A stretch of 43,898 nucleotides of DNA, taken from assembly GCA_021842405.1 (NCBI GenBank), contig JAKBZR010000017.1, positions 1-43,898 of the forward strand. Reading direction: 5' to 3'. Position numbers and translations under genes: made by a program. A model generated the notes under the pieces. That model was not told the DNA's origin, did no database searches, and saw nothing but the letters and a program-made list of their open reading frames with translations. Origin of the DNA: a bacterium. GTDB taxonomy: Bacteria; Armatimonadota; Chthonomonadetes; Chthonomonadales; JAMCWF01. Shown here piece by piece: positions 33,908 to 43,538 of this stretch (positions are counted from its first letter, which is position 1; each line of letters begins with the position of its first letter).

Positions 33908-35268
33908 TTCAATTTACCAATACGTTGACCCGCGCCAAACAGGAGTTCATCCCGATGGAGCCCGGCAAAGTAAAAATGTACTGCTGCGGCCCCACTGTCT
34001 ATAATTTCGCCCACATCGGCAACCTGCGAACCTATATATTTGAGGATACGGTTCGGCGGATGTTGGAAATGAACGGCTTCGAGGTGACCCATGTGATGAA
34101 TATCACCGATGTGGGCCACCTTGAATCGGACGCCGATGAGGGCGAGGATAAGATGGAAAAAGGCGCTCAGCGGGAGGGGATTTCACCTTGGGAAATCGCT
34201 CGCAAGTATGAAGAGACTTTCTTCAACGACCTGGAGCGCCTGAACATCAAGCGTCCGACTCGCACCCCACGCGCCACCGAACATGTAGTCCAGATGATCG
34301 AGCTTATCAAGAAGCTGGAGGAGCGGGGATACACCTACACGCGCCCAAGCGGCGTCTATTTTGACACCTCGAAGTTCGCCACCTACACCGAGCTGGCCCG
34401 GCTGGATCTGGCCGGTTTGCAGGCCGGCGGCGGTGGACGGGTGGACCACAATCCCGACAAGCGCCACCCCAACGATTTTGCGCTCTGGGTTCTCAATAAG
34501 CCACGACATGCGATGCAGTGGGAAAGCCCATGGGGACGTGGTTACCCCGGTTGGCACATCGAGTGCTCGGCCATGTCTATGCAGTATTTGGGAGCGACCT
34601 TCGACATCCACTGCGGCGGCGTAGATCACATTCCGGTGCACAATACCAATGAGATCGCGCAAAGTGAGGCCGCAACCGGCTGCCAATTCGTGCGTTACTG
34701 GCTTCACGGAGAGTTTTTGCAAATGGGCGAGTCGAAGATGGCGAAATCGGCCGATAATTTCATCACCCTTCAAACGCTGGTTGATGAGGGCTACGATCCG
34801 CTGGCTTATCGCTATCTATGCCTGCAAGCTCACTACCGCTCGGAGCTGAAGTTCTCCTTTGAATCGCTGGATGCGGCCACCGTCGGACTGCGGAAGGTCT
34901 ACGCCACCAAAGCGGAAAACGACCCACTGAGCAGCGAACAGGCATTTCATGATGCAAGTGAGGAAGTTCTCGCCGCCATCAATGAGGATCTGGGCATTCC
35001 GCAGGCAGTGGGGCTGCTCAATCGTTACTCGAGCTACCGGCTCTGGACCTATTTCGATGCGGTGATGGGATTACGATTTGAGGAGCGAACGCAAAAGGCG
35101 CCGGAGACGCTGCCGGAGGATGTTGCTGAGCTGGCGCGACAGCGCGATGCGGCTCGCAAGGAAAAGAACTGGCTGCTTTCCGATTCGATAAGGCAGCAGT
35201 TAATTGAACTGGGCTATGAGGTGGGAGACAGTCCTGCCGGCACCACCGTCAAGAAGAGATCCCTTTAA
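33904..35268 (+). CDS. cysS: Cysteine--tRNA ligase
   Basis: 454 aa class I synthetase. KMYCCGPTVYNFAHIGNLRT holds the zinc Cys and the HIGH-type HIGN motif. The other zinc ligands are in HIECSAMSMQYLG and the GGVDHIPVHNTNEIAQSEA region (about 205-250). GESKMAKSADNF is the KMSKS loop. The C-terminal DALR-like tail ends with DAARKEKNWLLSDSIRQQL. Charges tRNA-Cys in the cytosol. Complete and of normal length; overlaps the glycosylase gene. Confidence 0.97.
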   Translation: MIQFTNTLTRAKQEFIPMEPGKVKMYCCGPTVYNFAHIGNLRTYIFEDTVRRMLEMNGFEVTHVMNITDVGHLESDADEGEDKMEKGAQREGISPWEIARKYEETFFNDLERLNIKRPTRTPRATEHVVQMIELIKKLEERGYTYTRPSGVYFDTSKFATYTELARLDLAGLQAGGGGRVDHNPDKRHPNDFALWVLNKPRHAMQWESPWGRGYPGWHIECSAMSMQYLGATFDIHCGGVDHIPVHNTNEIAQSEAATGCQFVRYWLHGEFLQMGESKMAKSADNFITLQTLVDEGYDPLAYRYLCLQAHYRSELKFSFESLDAATVGLRKVYATKAENDPLSSEQAFHDASEEVLAAINEDLGIPQAVGLLNRYSSYRLWTYFDAVMGLRFEERTQKAPETLPEDVAELARQRDAARKEKNWLLSDSIRQQLIELGYEVGDSPAGTTVKKRSL

Positions 35269-35273
35269 AGCAA

Positions 35274-35303
35274 CGAAAATCACTCCCGCAGAACTGAACC
35301 CTT
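35274..35303. repeat. Solo right end of a MITE-like element (copy i)
   Basis: GAAAATCACTCCCGCAGAAC then TGAACCCTTT: only the last 30 bases of the element remain, right after cysS. Confidence 0.7.
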
Positions 35304-35309
35304 TCGTCG

Positions 35310-35339
35310 TTGACAAAGGGCAGGCTTGCGCACTATACT
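35310..35339 (+). promoter_or_regulatory. Strong sigma-70 promoter
   Basis: TTGACA (35310-35315), 18-bp spacer, TATACT (35334-35339), only 7 bp after the element end. It should drive the Ig-like protein gene and perhaps trpDCF. The leader to 35506 is about 160 nt and includes a small hairpin, GGGCTAGCGCCC (35483-35494). Confidence 0.75.
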
Positions 35340-35505
35340 AAATCAAGGCAGATGAAGCGATTACCTCATCCCGAATGTGACCGAGAAAGCCGCTTCTTCA
35401 AGGTATGTTTGGGTCCTTCAACCGTGAACCCGATTAATTTTAACCGAATTTGCATAACCGGAGCCCAATAAAGGTGAATTTGTGGGCTAGCGCCCAGGAG
35501 AAAAG

Positions 35506-37098
35506 ATGCTGGAGATAGAGCTTTCGTCCAGGGATATTAACATTGAGCCCGGTGGCACGGCACAAGTATCGGTTACAATTAAGAATAATCTGCCCACCGA
35601 TGATCGCCTCTACTTAGAAGTAGAAGGTCTCGATGTGGAATGGTACGCCATACCGGTGCCCGCCGTCAATATCAAATCGGGAGAGTGTGCGGAAGAGCGA
35701 ATCATCTTTCGGATGCCGCGCAGCTACGAATGCCGGAGTGGTGACCATCCCTTTGTGGTTCGGGCCAAGGCGATGGAGAGCGCTGAAACAGTGGTGACCC
35801 AGGGCACCCTCAGTGTCTCTTCATTCAGCATGCTACAGTTAGAGATAGAACCTCACCGTGCCACCTCCACTTTCTTCAACCGCAGCAACGAGCTGGTCAT
35901 TCATTTAACCAACCTGGGCAACCGGGAGGAGACGCTGGAGATCTCGGCCGATGATCCGGACGAGGCCTGCGCCTTCGAGTTTCAAGAGTCGCGGGTGCTC
36001 ATTCAGCCAGGCGATGAAGTGGAGATACCGCTGGTGGTAGAGCCGGTCTCCACCGCGATGCTGGGGGCAACCCGGCTCTACGGCTTTACGGTTACCGTCC
36101 GCAGCATCCACGACTCATTCGTTTCGGCTACCACTCACGGGCAGCTTGAAAAGCGCGCCCTCATCTCTCCGACGCTGGGCATATTCCTGGCGTTACTGTT
36201 TTTAGGGGTAATCGGCTGGACGTTATTTCACCCGAGGCCGGTGGTTATCAATCATTTCATCGCTACCCCGACACAGATTCAGGCCGGACAGCCGGTGGTA
36301 CTTTCATGGGATGTCAGTAATATGAAAGCAGGCATCATCCAGCCGACGCCCGGATCAATCAGATCGAGCAACGGGGTGGTGACAGTTCAACCTCAGCAGA
36401 CCACCACCTACACCCTTTATGTGCGCGGTGCAACCGGTGATAAATCAGCCAGCCAAACGGTGACGGTCATACCCCTACCGCCGCCCGCTAAACCGGTCAT
36501 CCAGTCATTCAGCGCCAGCCCAAGCGTGCTGCATCCCGGTGATAGCACCACTTTATCCTGGAACATTGCAGGGCAAGGAAACTTGCAGGTTTCGCTCAAC
36601 CCGCCCGGCTTGATGATTAACCCATTGATTACCAGCCAGATCGAAACACCGTCACAAACCACGGTGTATAAGCTGACGGTGCAGGGTCCGGGCGGCATCG
36701 TCAGCCGTGAAATTACGGTGACGGTGGTGGGATTGGGTCAAAGCGTCGCATCCATTACCAGCTTTAAAGCGAGCCCCGCCCAAGTCGCGCCCGGCCAAAA
36801 TGTGACCTTATCCTGGGTTACTCAAAACGCCTCCTTGGTGAGTATTGACAACAACATCGGTGAAAGTCTGCCCTTCACCGGAAAAGAGGTGGTCACGCCC
36901 ACGCAGACGACAACTTACACCCTGATCGCAACCGACAACAAAGGGTTGGCGACTCAGAAATCGGTGACGGTAAACGTATTACCGCCTTCTCCGGTACCAC
37001 CCACTCTACCAACTCCCGGTAATCCGCCCGTCGGTAACACAACCACACCGATCACTTTACCTTCGAAGATCAATCCCCCAAATGGGGGATTCCATTGA
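35506..37098 (+). CDS. Membrane-anchored protein with Ig-like domains
   Basis: 530 aa. Residues 1-215: two beta-sandwich domains (IEPGGTAQVSVTIKN, HLTNLGNREETLEISADD) of the NPCBM/COG1470-like sort. About 221-243: one transmembrane helix (PTLGIFLALLFLGVIGWTLF). Then three copies of an 85-90-residue Ig-like unit (FSASPSVLHPGDSTTLSWNI, FKASPAQVAPGQNVTLSWVT, each ending in TTTYTL or TTVYKL), and a Pro/Thr tail. With no signal peptide the first part is probably cytosolic and the Ig units outside. GGAGAAAAG precedes the ATG. The stop overlaps the trpD ATG by one base. Role unknown; no link to tryptophan is evident. Confidence 0.75.
   Translation: MLEIELSSRDINIEPGGTAQVSVTIKNNLPTDDRLYLEVEGLDVEWYAIPVPAVNIKSGECAEERIIFRMPRSYECRSGDHPFVVRAKAMESAETVVTQGTLSVSSFSMLQLEIEPHRATSTFFNRSNELVIHLTNLGNREETLEISADDPDEACAFEFQESRVLIQPGDEVEIPLVVEPVSTAMLGATRLYGFTVTVRSIHDSFVSATTHGQLEKRALISPTLGIFLALLFLGVIGWTLFHPRPVVINHFIATPTQIQAGQPVVLSWDVSNMKAGIIQPTPGSIRSSNGVVTVQPQQTTTYTLYVRGATGDKSASQTVTVIPLPPPAKPVIQSFSASPSVLHPGDSTTLSWNIAGQGNLQVSLNPPGLMINPLITSQIETPSQTTVYKLTVQGPGGIVSREITVTVVGLGQSVASITSFKASPAQVAPGQNVTLSWVTQNASLVSIDNNIGESLPFTGKEVVTPTQTTTYTLIATDNKGLATQKSVTVNVLPPSPVPPTLPTPGNPPVGNTTTPITLPSKINPPNGGFH
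37072..37091 (+). other. Hairpin at the end of the Ig-like gene, before trpD
   Basis: AATCCCCC (37072-37079) pairs with GGGGGATT (37084-37091) around AAAT. No T-run follows, so it is not a standard terminator. It would cover the trpD initiation region in the mRNA and could affect coupling. Confidence 0.5.
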
Positions 37099-38174
37099 TG
37101 CCGGATTCGGTGCAGGGGAAGGACAGCCTGACGGAAGCGATGAATCCGATGTTTCAGCAAGCCCTGCAAAAAGTGGTGGATGGCCAGCACTTATCCGTTG
37201 ATGAGGCGGTTGGCGTAATGACGATCATTATGGATGGTCAGGCTACGCCCATCCAGATCGCGGCGCTGTTGGCCGCTCTCCGCACCAAAGGTGAAACGGT
37301 GGATGAGATCGCTGGTTTCGCGACCGTTATGCGCTCCAAAGCGCTTCGGATTGCACCGCGGCGGCGCCCGCTCCTCGATACCTGCGGCACCGGCGGCGAT
37401 CTTATGAAGACATTCAACGTATCCACCGCGGCTGCATTCGTTATTGCGGCGGCTGGAGTTGGGGTGGCTAAACACGGCAACCGGGCGGTTACCAGCCAGT
37501 GTGGCAGCGCCGATGTGCTGGAGATGCTCGGCATCAATCTCCACATCAGTCCCAATGTGGTGACCGAATGTATTGACACGATCGGCATCGGCTTTCTATA
37601 CGCCCCTCAGCACCATCCGGCCATGAAGCACGCCGCGCAACCCCGGCGTGAAATGGGAATTCGAACCGTTTTTAACCTGCTCGGGCCGTTGACCAATCCG
37701 GCCGGCGCTACCCGGCAGATCGTGGGCGTTTATGATCCGGAGCTCTGCCCGCGGGTAGCGGAGGTGCTTTCTCGCCTGGGATGTGAGCGTGCGCTGATCT
37801 TTCACGGAATGGAGGGGCTGGACGAGATTTCGGTGGTCGGTCCCACCCGCATCAGCCACCTTATCAACGGGATCGTTCACACCGAAACTCGATTGCCCAA
37901 CGAGTTCGCGATTATGCCGGCATTACCGGATGAGTTGAAGCCGGCCGACACCCCGGAAGAAAATGCCGAGATCATTCGGGCGATCCTCAGCGGCGAGCAC
38001 GGCGCTCGCCGGGACATCGTGGTGGTCAACGCGGCGGCCGGCCTCATTGTGGCCGGCATGGCCGAAAGTTGGCGTGACGGCGTTTATGTGGCCAACCGTA
38101 TGATTGATACCGGCAAGGCGCTCAACATACTGGAGGATTTGGTGGACTTCATTCAACAGGAGGCGGTGGTGTGA
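37098..38174 (+). CDS. trpD: Anthranilate phosphoribosyltransferase
   Basis: 358 aa from ATG 37098; ATG 37140 (MNPMFQQALQKVVDGQ) is a good alternative closer to the usual family length of about 340. DTCGTGGDLMKTFNVSTAAA is the PRPP-binding GTGG loop, KHGNRAVTSQCGSADVLEML the second signature, and FNLLGPLTNPA the anthranilate site. Converts anthranilate and PRPP to phosphoribosyl-anthranilate, step two of tryptophan synthesis. Overlaps the previous gene by 1 base and trpC by 4 bases. The Cys in SQCGSAD replaces the usual Arg or Ser. Confidence 0.96.
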   Translation: MPDSVQGKDSLTEAMNPMFQQALQKVVDGQHLSVDEAVGVMTIIMDGQATPIQIAALLAALRTKGETVDEIAGFATVMRSKALRIAPRRRPLLDTCGTGGDLMKTFNVSTAAAFVIAAAGVGVAKHGNRAVTSQCGSADVLEMLGINLHISPNVVTECIDTIGIGFLYAPQHHPAMKHAAQPRREMGIRTVFNLLGPLTNPAGATRQIVGVYDPELCPRVAEVLSRLGCERALIFHGMEGLDEISVVGPTRISHLINGIVHTETRLPNEFAIMPALPDELKPADTPEENAEIIRAILSGEHGARRDIVVVNAAAGLIVAGMAESWRDGVYVANRMIDTGKALNILEDLVDFIQQEAVV

Positions 38175-38950
38175 GCCTGCTGTCTCAAATCCTGGCCGAT
38201 AAGCGGTCGGAAATTGATGCTCGCTCGCGCCGCGTCCCGATCGCTGATTTGCGCGCCCGCGTTGCCGATATCGAGCCACCCCGCAACTTCTTAAACCGCC
38301 TTCAAACGACCCCGCCGCCTGCTCTCATTGCCGAAGTCAAAAAAGCTTCACCTTCGAAAGGTCTGATCCGTCCCGACTTCGATCCGGCTGAAATTGCCCG
38401 CACCTACGAAATGGCCGGCGCCACCTGCCTTTCGGTGCTCACCGACGAAACCTATTTTCAGGGCAGCCTGAACCACCTCTCCACCGTAAAAGAGGCGTGC
38501 TCACTACCCATCCTGCGTAAGGATTTCATTATTGACGAGTACCAATTATACGAAAGTCGGGCCTATGGCGCCGATGCAGTTTTGCTGATTGTGGCGGCGC
38601 TCACCTCAAATAACTTGAAGCGACTGTTGGAGACGGCCTCCGAGCTTCAGTTGTCATCACTGGTGGAGGTGCATGACGAGGAGGAATTGGAGACAGCTAT
38701 TAATTTAAACGTGCCGCTCATCGGCATCAACAACCGCAACCTGCACACATTCCAAACCACGTTAGAAACCACCTTACGACTTATACAGCAGGTTACGGAC
38801 GATCATTATGTGGTGAGCGAAAGCGGCATCTCTACCCGGCCCGACGTGGTGCGGCTGGTCAACGCGGGTGTTCGCGCGGTGCTGGTCGGCGAGGCGCTCA
38901 TGCGGCGAAAAGATATCGCGGCCAAGATGCATGAGCTGCTGGCCGGTTGA
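38171..38950 (+). CDS. trpC: Indole-3-glycerol-phosphate synthase
   Basis: 259-aa TIM barrel. ALIAEVKKASPSKGLIRPDF (residues about 52-71) holds the first catalytic Lys, and LRKDFIIDEYQLYESRAYGA the catalytic Lys/Asp strand. VEVHDEEEL, IGINNRNLHTF and VSESGI complete the active site and phosphate loops. Closes CdRP to indole-3-glycerol phosphate. GTG start overlapping the trpD stop (GTGA), hence coupled. Confidence 0.97.
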   Translation: MSLLSQILADKRSEIDARSRRVPIADLRARVADIEPPRNFLNRLQTTPPPALIAEVKKASPSKGLIRPDFDPAEIARTYEMAGATCLSVLTDETYFQGSLNHLSTVKEACSLPILRKDFIIDEYQLYESRAYGADAVLLIVAALTSNNLKRLLETASELQLSSLVEVHDEEELETAINLNVPLIGINNRNLHTFQTTLETTLRLIQQVTDDHYVVSESGISTRPDVVRLVNAGVRAVLVGEALMRRKDIAAKMHELLAG

Positions 38951-38960
38951 TTAACAGACC

Positions 38961-39632
38961 GTGAAATCCGAGCCTGATCTGCAATCGTTGACTCGGGTGA
39001 AGATTTGCGGCATCACCAATATGGAAGATGCGATGGCCGCTGTCGAGCTGGGAGCTTCCGCGCTTGGATTCATCTTTGTCCCCTCCTCTCCCCGCTACAT
39101 TGGCAAGAGCCAGGATGCGCTCCTAATTCCGTTGCGCCTACCGCCGTTCATCTCCACCGTCGCCGTCTGCGAGCAGATCCCGAGCGGCCAAGAGGAGTGG
39201 GTCCACCGCTTCACCGCAGTGCAATTTTACACCGGCCTAACCCCAGTTGAGTCGGCAGCCGGCCGACGGCTCATCCAGGCTTTTCGGGTTAAGGATGAGA
39301 GCAGCGTCCGGCAAATCCTCGATTCCAACTCAACGGCCGACGCCTACCTGCTGGACGCCTATTCACCGGATGCGCTGGGCGGCACCGGCCACACTTTAAA
39401 CTGGGCGCTGGCTCGCCGAGTGCGAGAGAGTGTAAACCGACCGATTATCCTGGCGGGCGGATTGACGCCGGAAAACGTGGCCGAGGCCGTCCGCATCGTG
39501 CGCCCTTATGCGGTGGACGTGTCGAGCGGAGTGGAACGGTCACCGGGAAAGAAGGACGCCGAGAAGATGGCCGCCTTTTTTGCGGCCGTTCGGGAGGCGG
39601 ATGACAGAGGGCGGCGGTCAATGCTGCTATAA
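38961..39632 (+). CDS. trpF: Phosphoribosylanthranilate isomerase, C-terminal tail altered
   Basis: 223 aa. VKICGITNMEDAMAAVELGA opens the barrel with the catalytic Cys. LLDAYSPDALGGTGHTLNW carries the general acid Asp and substrate loop, and IILAGGLTPENVAEA and VDVSSGVERSPGKKD the phosphate-binding loops. Isomerises phosphoribosyl-anthranilate to CdRP. Starts with GTG 38961; GTG 38997 is also possible. The last six codons (after DDRGR) differ from the downstream duplicate, which stops there; this tail is made by the inserted DNA, so the active copy was rebuilt at the insertion. Confidence 0.95.
   Translation: MKSEPDLQSLTRVKICGITNMEDAMAAVELGASALGFIFVPSSPRYIGKSQDALLIPLRLPPFISTVAVCEQIPSGQEEWVHRFTAVQFYTGLTPVESAAGRRLIQAFRVKDESSVRQILDSNSTADAYLLDAYSPDALGGTGHTLNWALARRVRESVNRPIILAGGLTPENVAEAVRIVRPYAVDVSSGVERSPGKKDAEKMAAFFAAVREADDRGRRSMLL
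39261..39614 (+). repeat. 354-bp direct repeat, copy 1 (inside trpF)
   Basis: Aligns without gaps to 41192-41545 (offset 1931) with about seven substitutions, mostly silent; two change residues (H to R, V to I). Confidence 0.95.
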
Positions 39633-39658
39633 ATCGTTCCTAGAGAACTGAACTCTTA
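39632..39658. repeat. Solo right end of a MITE-like element (copy j)
   Basis: AAATCGTTCCTAGAGAACTG then AACTCTTAC, directly after the trpF stop and inside the DNA inserted between the two trpF copies. Confidence 0.65.
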
Positions 39659-39674
39659 CGATCGGAGTACAGGG

Positions 39675-39703
39675 TTGGCATTCGACCGTTTACAGTGTAT
39701 AAT
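39675..39703 (+). promoter_or_regulatory. Sigma-70 promoter of the methyltransferase gene
   Basis: TTGGCA (39675-39680), 17-bp spacer, TATAAT (39698-39703). It overlaps the furthest possible GTG start (39695), which rules that start out. Confidence 0.75.
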
Positions 39704-39748
39704 GCTGATACTCTACGTGTACTACATGGAGCCACCACTTTTTGTGAT

Positions 39749-41116
39749 ATGAGTATGCATTATCGTAATCTGGATTTACAATCACCGCCTGTTACCACAC
39801 ACCGGCGGAAATCGGCATTTAGCAACGGTAATGCAAATAAACTCACTCCCCAAGATCGTCCCGTACATTCATGGTATCGCTTCGTCCTTTCCTATCCTCC
39901 TCATCTCGTGCGTGATTATTTAGAACGCTTCGGAGTCGGGACACGACAGACCGTCTTGGATCCGTTTTGCGGTACGGGTACTACGCTGGTAGAGTGTAAG
40001 AGACTAGGCATTCCGAGCATTGGTGTTGAAATGCACCCCATGTCACACTTCGCCTCTTCGGTGAAGATCGATTGGAGCCCCAATCCTGACGGGCTGATTG
40101 ATCATGCCCTTTCGATTGCCGATCAAACAGCTAAACGTCTCCACGCAGATGGAATCGAGGACAATTATTCCTTATTGCTCCATGAGTCGAGACCAGCCCC
40201 TTATGGTAATTACTTGCACACGCTTGATCTTGAGAAAACAAAACTTCTTCCAGCGAATTCGATCAGTCCGTTACCACTACACAAAGCGCTGGTATTGCTT
40301 GAAATCTTAACCTTCAATAAGGATGAAAGCTTCAATAGCCATGAATTACTTGCTTTTGCCAAAGCCTTGGTGTTCTCGATTAGTAATCTCAATTTTGGTC
40401 CAGAGGTTGGCGTCGGGCAGATTAAAACAGATGCCCCAGTGTTGGCACCCTGGTTGGACAACATCTACGAAATGGCCGAAGATATCCGATTGTTGCAAGA
40501 TCGAAATGGTGTATCAGCCATAACCCATCAAGCCGATGCGCGGAAGATTGCTAGCCTCCTGCCTCCCGCCAGTGTCGATGCTGTCATTACTTCCCCTCCA
40601 TACCCAAATGAGAAAGATTACACGCGGACAACGCGACTTGAGTCCGTATTACTCGGATTTGTGCAAACGCGAGCAGAATTGCAGGCACTGAAACACGGTC
40701 TGATCCGGTCCAATACTCGAAATGTCTATAAACAGGATGACGATGACCGCTGGATCGCGGAATTCCCCGAAATCCAGCGGATAGCCGATGAAATCGAGGC
40801 ACGACGAATCGAACTCGGTAAAACTAGTGGTTTTGAGCGTTTATATGCGCGTGTGGCGAAACTATACTTCGGCGGTATAGCCCGTCACTTCGCCGATCTC
40901 CGCATAGTTCTTCGGCCAGGGTCACATCTTGCCTACGTCGTCGGCGATCAAGCTTCATATTTGCGAGTGATGATTCGCACCGGGCAACTCCTGGCCTCGA
41001 TTGCTGAATCACTCGGTTATGAAGTGGTCGACATCGATCTTTTCCGGACAAGGCTTGCGACGGCGACGAAAGAACAATTGCGCGAAGAGGTCGTCATACT
41101 CCGCTGGCCAGGTTGA
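39749..41116 (+). CDS. Orphan DNA methyltransferase (N4-cytosine/N6-adenine type)
   Basis: 455 aa. SAM-binding motif I VLDPFCGTGTTLVECKRLGI lies near residue 70; catalytic motif IV ITSPPYPNEKDYTR lies near 290, after a long insert that may be the target-recognition region. SPPY favours N4-cytosine or N6-adenine methylation. Motif X-like HSWYRFVLSYPPHLVRDYLE precedes motif I. The ATG at 39749 is preferred since the promoter ends at 39703; ATG 39755 is also possible. No restriction endonuclease gene is adjacent. The gene is AT-richer than trp genes on both sides and is bracketed by the 354-bp trpF duplication, so it was acquired by transfer. Modification specificity unknown. Confidence 0.88.
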   Translation: MSMHYRNLDLQSPPVTTHRRKSAFSNGNANKLTPQDRPVHSWYRFVLSYPPHLVRDYLERFGVGTRQTVLDPFCGTGTTLVECKRLGIPSIGVEMHPMSHFASSVKIDWSPNPDGLIDHALSIADQTAKRLHADGIEDNYSLLLHESRPAPYGNYLHTLDLEKTKLLPANSISPLPLHKALVLLEILTFNKDESFNSHELLAFAKALVFSISNLNFGPEVGVGQIKTDAPVLAPWLDNIYEMAEDIRLLQDRNGVSAITHQADARKIASLLPPASVDAVITSPPYPNEKDYTRTTRLESVLLGFVQTRAELQALKHGLIRSNTRNVYKQDDDDRWIAEFPEIQRIADEIEARRIELGKTSGFERLYARVAKLYFGGIARHFADLRIVLRPGSHLAYVVGDQASYLRVMIRTGQLLASIAESLGYEVVDIDLFRTRLATATKEQLREEVVILRWPG

Positions 41117-41191
41117 TACTCAGAGCAACCCAACACTAAGAGGTGCGGGATGGCCGATGAGCTAGTCCCAGAAATAGTGTAAAGGAGAAAA

Positions 41192-41548
41192 GGCCGGCGG
41201 CTCATCCAGGCTTTTCGGGTTAAGGATGAGAGCAGCGTCCGGCAAATCCTCGATTCCAACTCAACGGCCGACGCCTACCTGCTGGACGCCTATTCACCGG
41301 ATGCGCTGGGCGGCACCGGCCGCACTTTAAACTGGGCGCTGGCTCGCCGAGTGCGAGAGAGTGTAAACCGACCGATTATCCTGGCGGGCGGATTGACGCC
41401 GGAAAACGTGGCCGAGGCCATCCGCATCGTGCGCCCTTATGCGGTGGACGTATCGAGCGGGGTGGAGCGGTCACCGGGAAAGAAAGACGCCGAGAAGATG
41501 GCCGCCTTTTTTGCGGCCGTTCGGGAGGCGGATGACAGAGGGCGGTAG
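41192..41548 (+). pseudogene. trpF: Truncated trpF duplicate (3' half)
   Basis: Reads in one frame from RRLIQAFRVKDESS to DDRGR and a TAG stop, but lacks the first 45 percent of trpF, including the catalytic Cys region. It is not expected to be active. The last codons are probably the ancestral trpF end, as this copy still joins the original downstream sequence. Confidence 0.93.
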
Positions 41549-41713
41549 CCGTTTAAGCGACCGGCTCGATGCACTGCTGCCCTTCCGTTGCGCACATTGT
41601 TAACCGCCTTAGAAACCGGTCTGAACCATAATTTACCCGATTAAAGGATGGCTGCGACTTAATCGGGAAGATGACTCGGTGGCCTCATTCTGGCAATCCC
41701 TCAATCCAGCAAA
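41549..41713. other. Intergenic region with hairpin and dispersed repeat
   Basis: CCCGATTAA (41636-41644) pairs with TTAATCGGG (41659-41667). Repeat 41694-41730 (copy of 6508-6544) reaches into the 3' end of the minus-strand gene and supplies its last codons and stop. GGTCTGAACC near 41619 is the inverse of GGTTCAGAC in that repeat, so together they may bound a small element. Confidence 0.55.
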
Positions 41714-41730
41714 TCACGGTTCAGACAATG
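41694..41730. repeat. Dispersed repeat related to 6508-6544
   Basis: About four differences over 37 bases; overlaps the stop of the gene at 41714. Confidence 0.7.
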
Positions 41731-42867
41731 GGGCGGCCACCTTTACCCGGATAATCGCCTTACGGCTCGGGTTTAAGGTGATGCGGAGGAAGCCGTCGGC
41801 TGGGTCGTTTTCGGAGCGCTGGAACGTCGGCTTGGAGATGGATCCGTTCTCGACAACCGACACACGCTCCAACAAGTATTTGGGCGCCGGCTTTAGCTCC
41901 AGCAGCAACGTGCGGAGATGTTCGTCATTTTTTACCTTGATCACATGGTTCGTTTTTGAGATACCGCTCACGACCCAGATATGGCGCAAGGGGTCAAATA
42001 CCGGTTGAATTCGGCCAGCCACATGGAACGAGGCGGCCGCCAGGGGATAAAGATCGGGATCAATCGTAACAATTGGGGAGATATCCAGACCACTGGGAAT
42101 CAACTCCAGCCAGGCGCGCTGCCGGCTGCCGACCTTCCAGGGCGACGGATTAAAACCAGCAATTTGACCCGTTTTAATTAGGTTATCCAGCGGTTTCCCG
42201 TTGGCTGGAGATCGGGTCAGAATGGTGGTTGCATCACTGCCCCCGCTTAGGGTCAATGCGATCCGGTTTACCGATGTTGGCAGCGGCAACAACGTGGGAA
42301 AACGAGAGAAGAGGTTGGCATGCCCGCTACCGAAACCCACCCGGATGGCACCCCTTTCAACCGGCAAATCCACCGATGGAATCAAGGTGGCCCAGGCGAA
42401 TACGCGATGGGGCGTGCAGGCTAGGGTTATCTTGGCAGGCAGCGGCAGTGGTTGACCGGATGGACTGGTGTCGTCGCTGCCCAGAATCACGTGATTGACC
42501 ACCACTTCACAGTAAAGTGGCCCGTTTTCCCGGATTTCCGCACGAGCGGCAATCGGCGCACAACGACTGTTGTACTCAATCCGGTTCGACCAGACCGACA
42601 GCAGAATTTCAAAGCCGCTCAGCACATTATCAAGCGGACGGCTGCCCAAGCGGTTATAAAACCCGATCACGCGGGGATGAGTGACATCCATCACCAATCG
42701 GTAGGCGGTCGCGTTTACCGTGATTTCCGTTCGCGAGGGATTGCTGAAATGAGCCTGGACATAGGGGAGATCAGTGGCGGTGCCATGATCGCTGACCGAC
42801 AACGAGAAGGCCGGTCGAGTCATAATGACCGTCGAAAGCAATAAATAGAATGTTGCACAATATCCGT

Positions 42868-42883
<16 letters not shown>
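41714..42883 (-). CDS. Exported protein of unknown function
   Basis: 389 aa with signal peptide (GYCATFYLLLSTVIMTRPAFS). Mostly beta: RTEITVNATAYRLVMDVTHP, SGFEILLSVWSNRIEYNSRC, GPLYCEVVVNHVILG, ending LRITLNPSRKAIIRVKVAAP. The pattern of an aldose-epimerase or galactose-mutarotase-like beta-sandwich is conceivable, but no catalytic His/Glu set is seen. Starts 16 bp inside the end of plsY, so its translation is coupled to plsY. The final residues and stop come from a dispersed repeat. Confidence 0.7.
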
Positions 42884-43479
<596 letters not shown>

Positions 43480-43538
43480 TTAACCAGCCATGAAAAATCT
43501 TCCGCGTTATAGCGGATATCGCAAACAGCAATTTAATA

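Noticed and set aside
35440-35505. Riboswitch in the leader of the Ig-like gene
   Set aside because: Only one small hairpin is visible and it does not match any riboswitch core I can recognise.
39695-39748. N-terminal extension of the methyltransferase starting at GTG 39695
   Set aside because: The codon overlaps the -10 box of the gene's own promoter, so it would not be in the transcript.
41192-41548. Second functional trpF
   Set aside because: Lacks the N-terminal 45 percent including the catalytic Cys and has no start signal; a duplication remnant.
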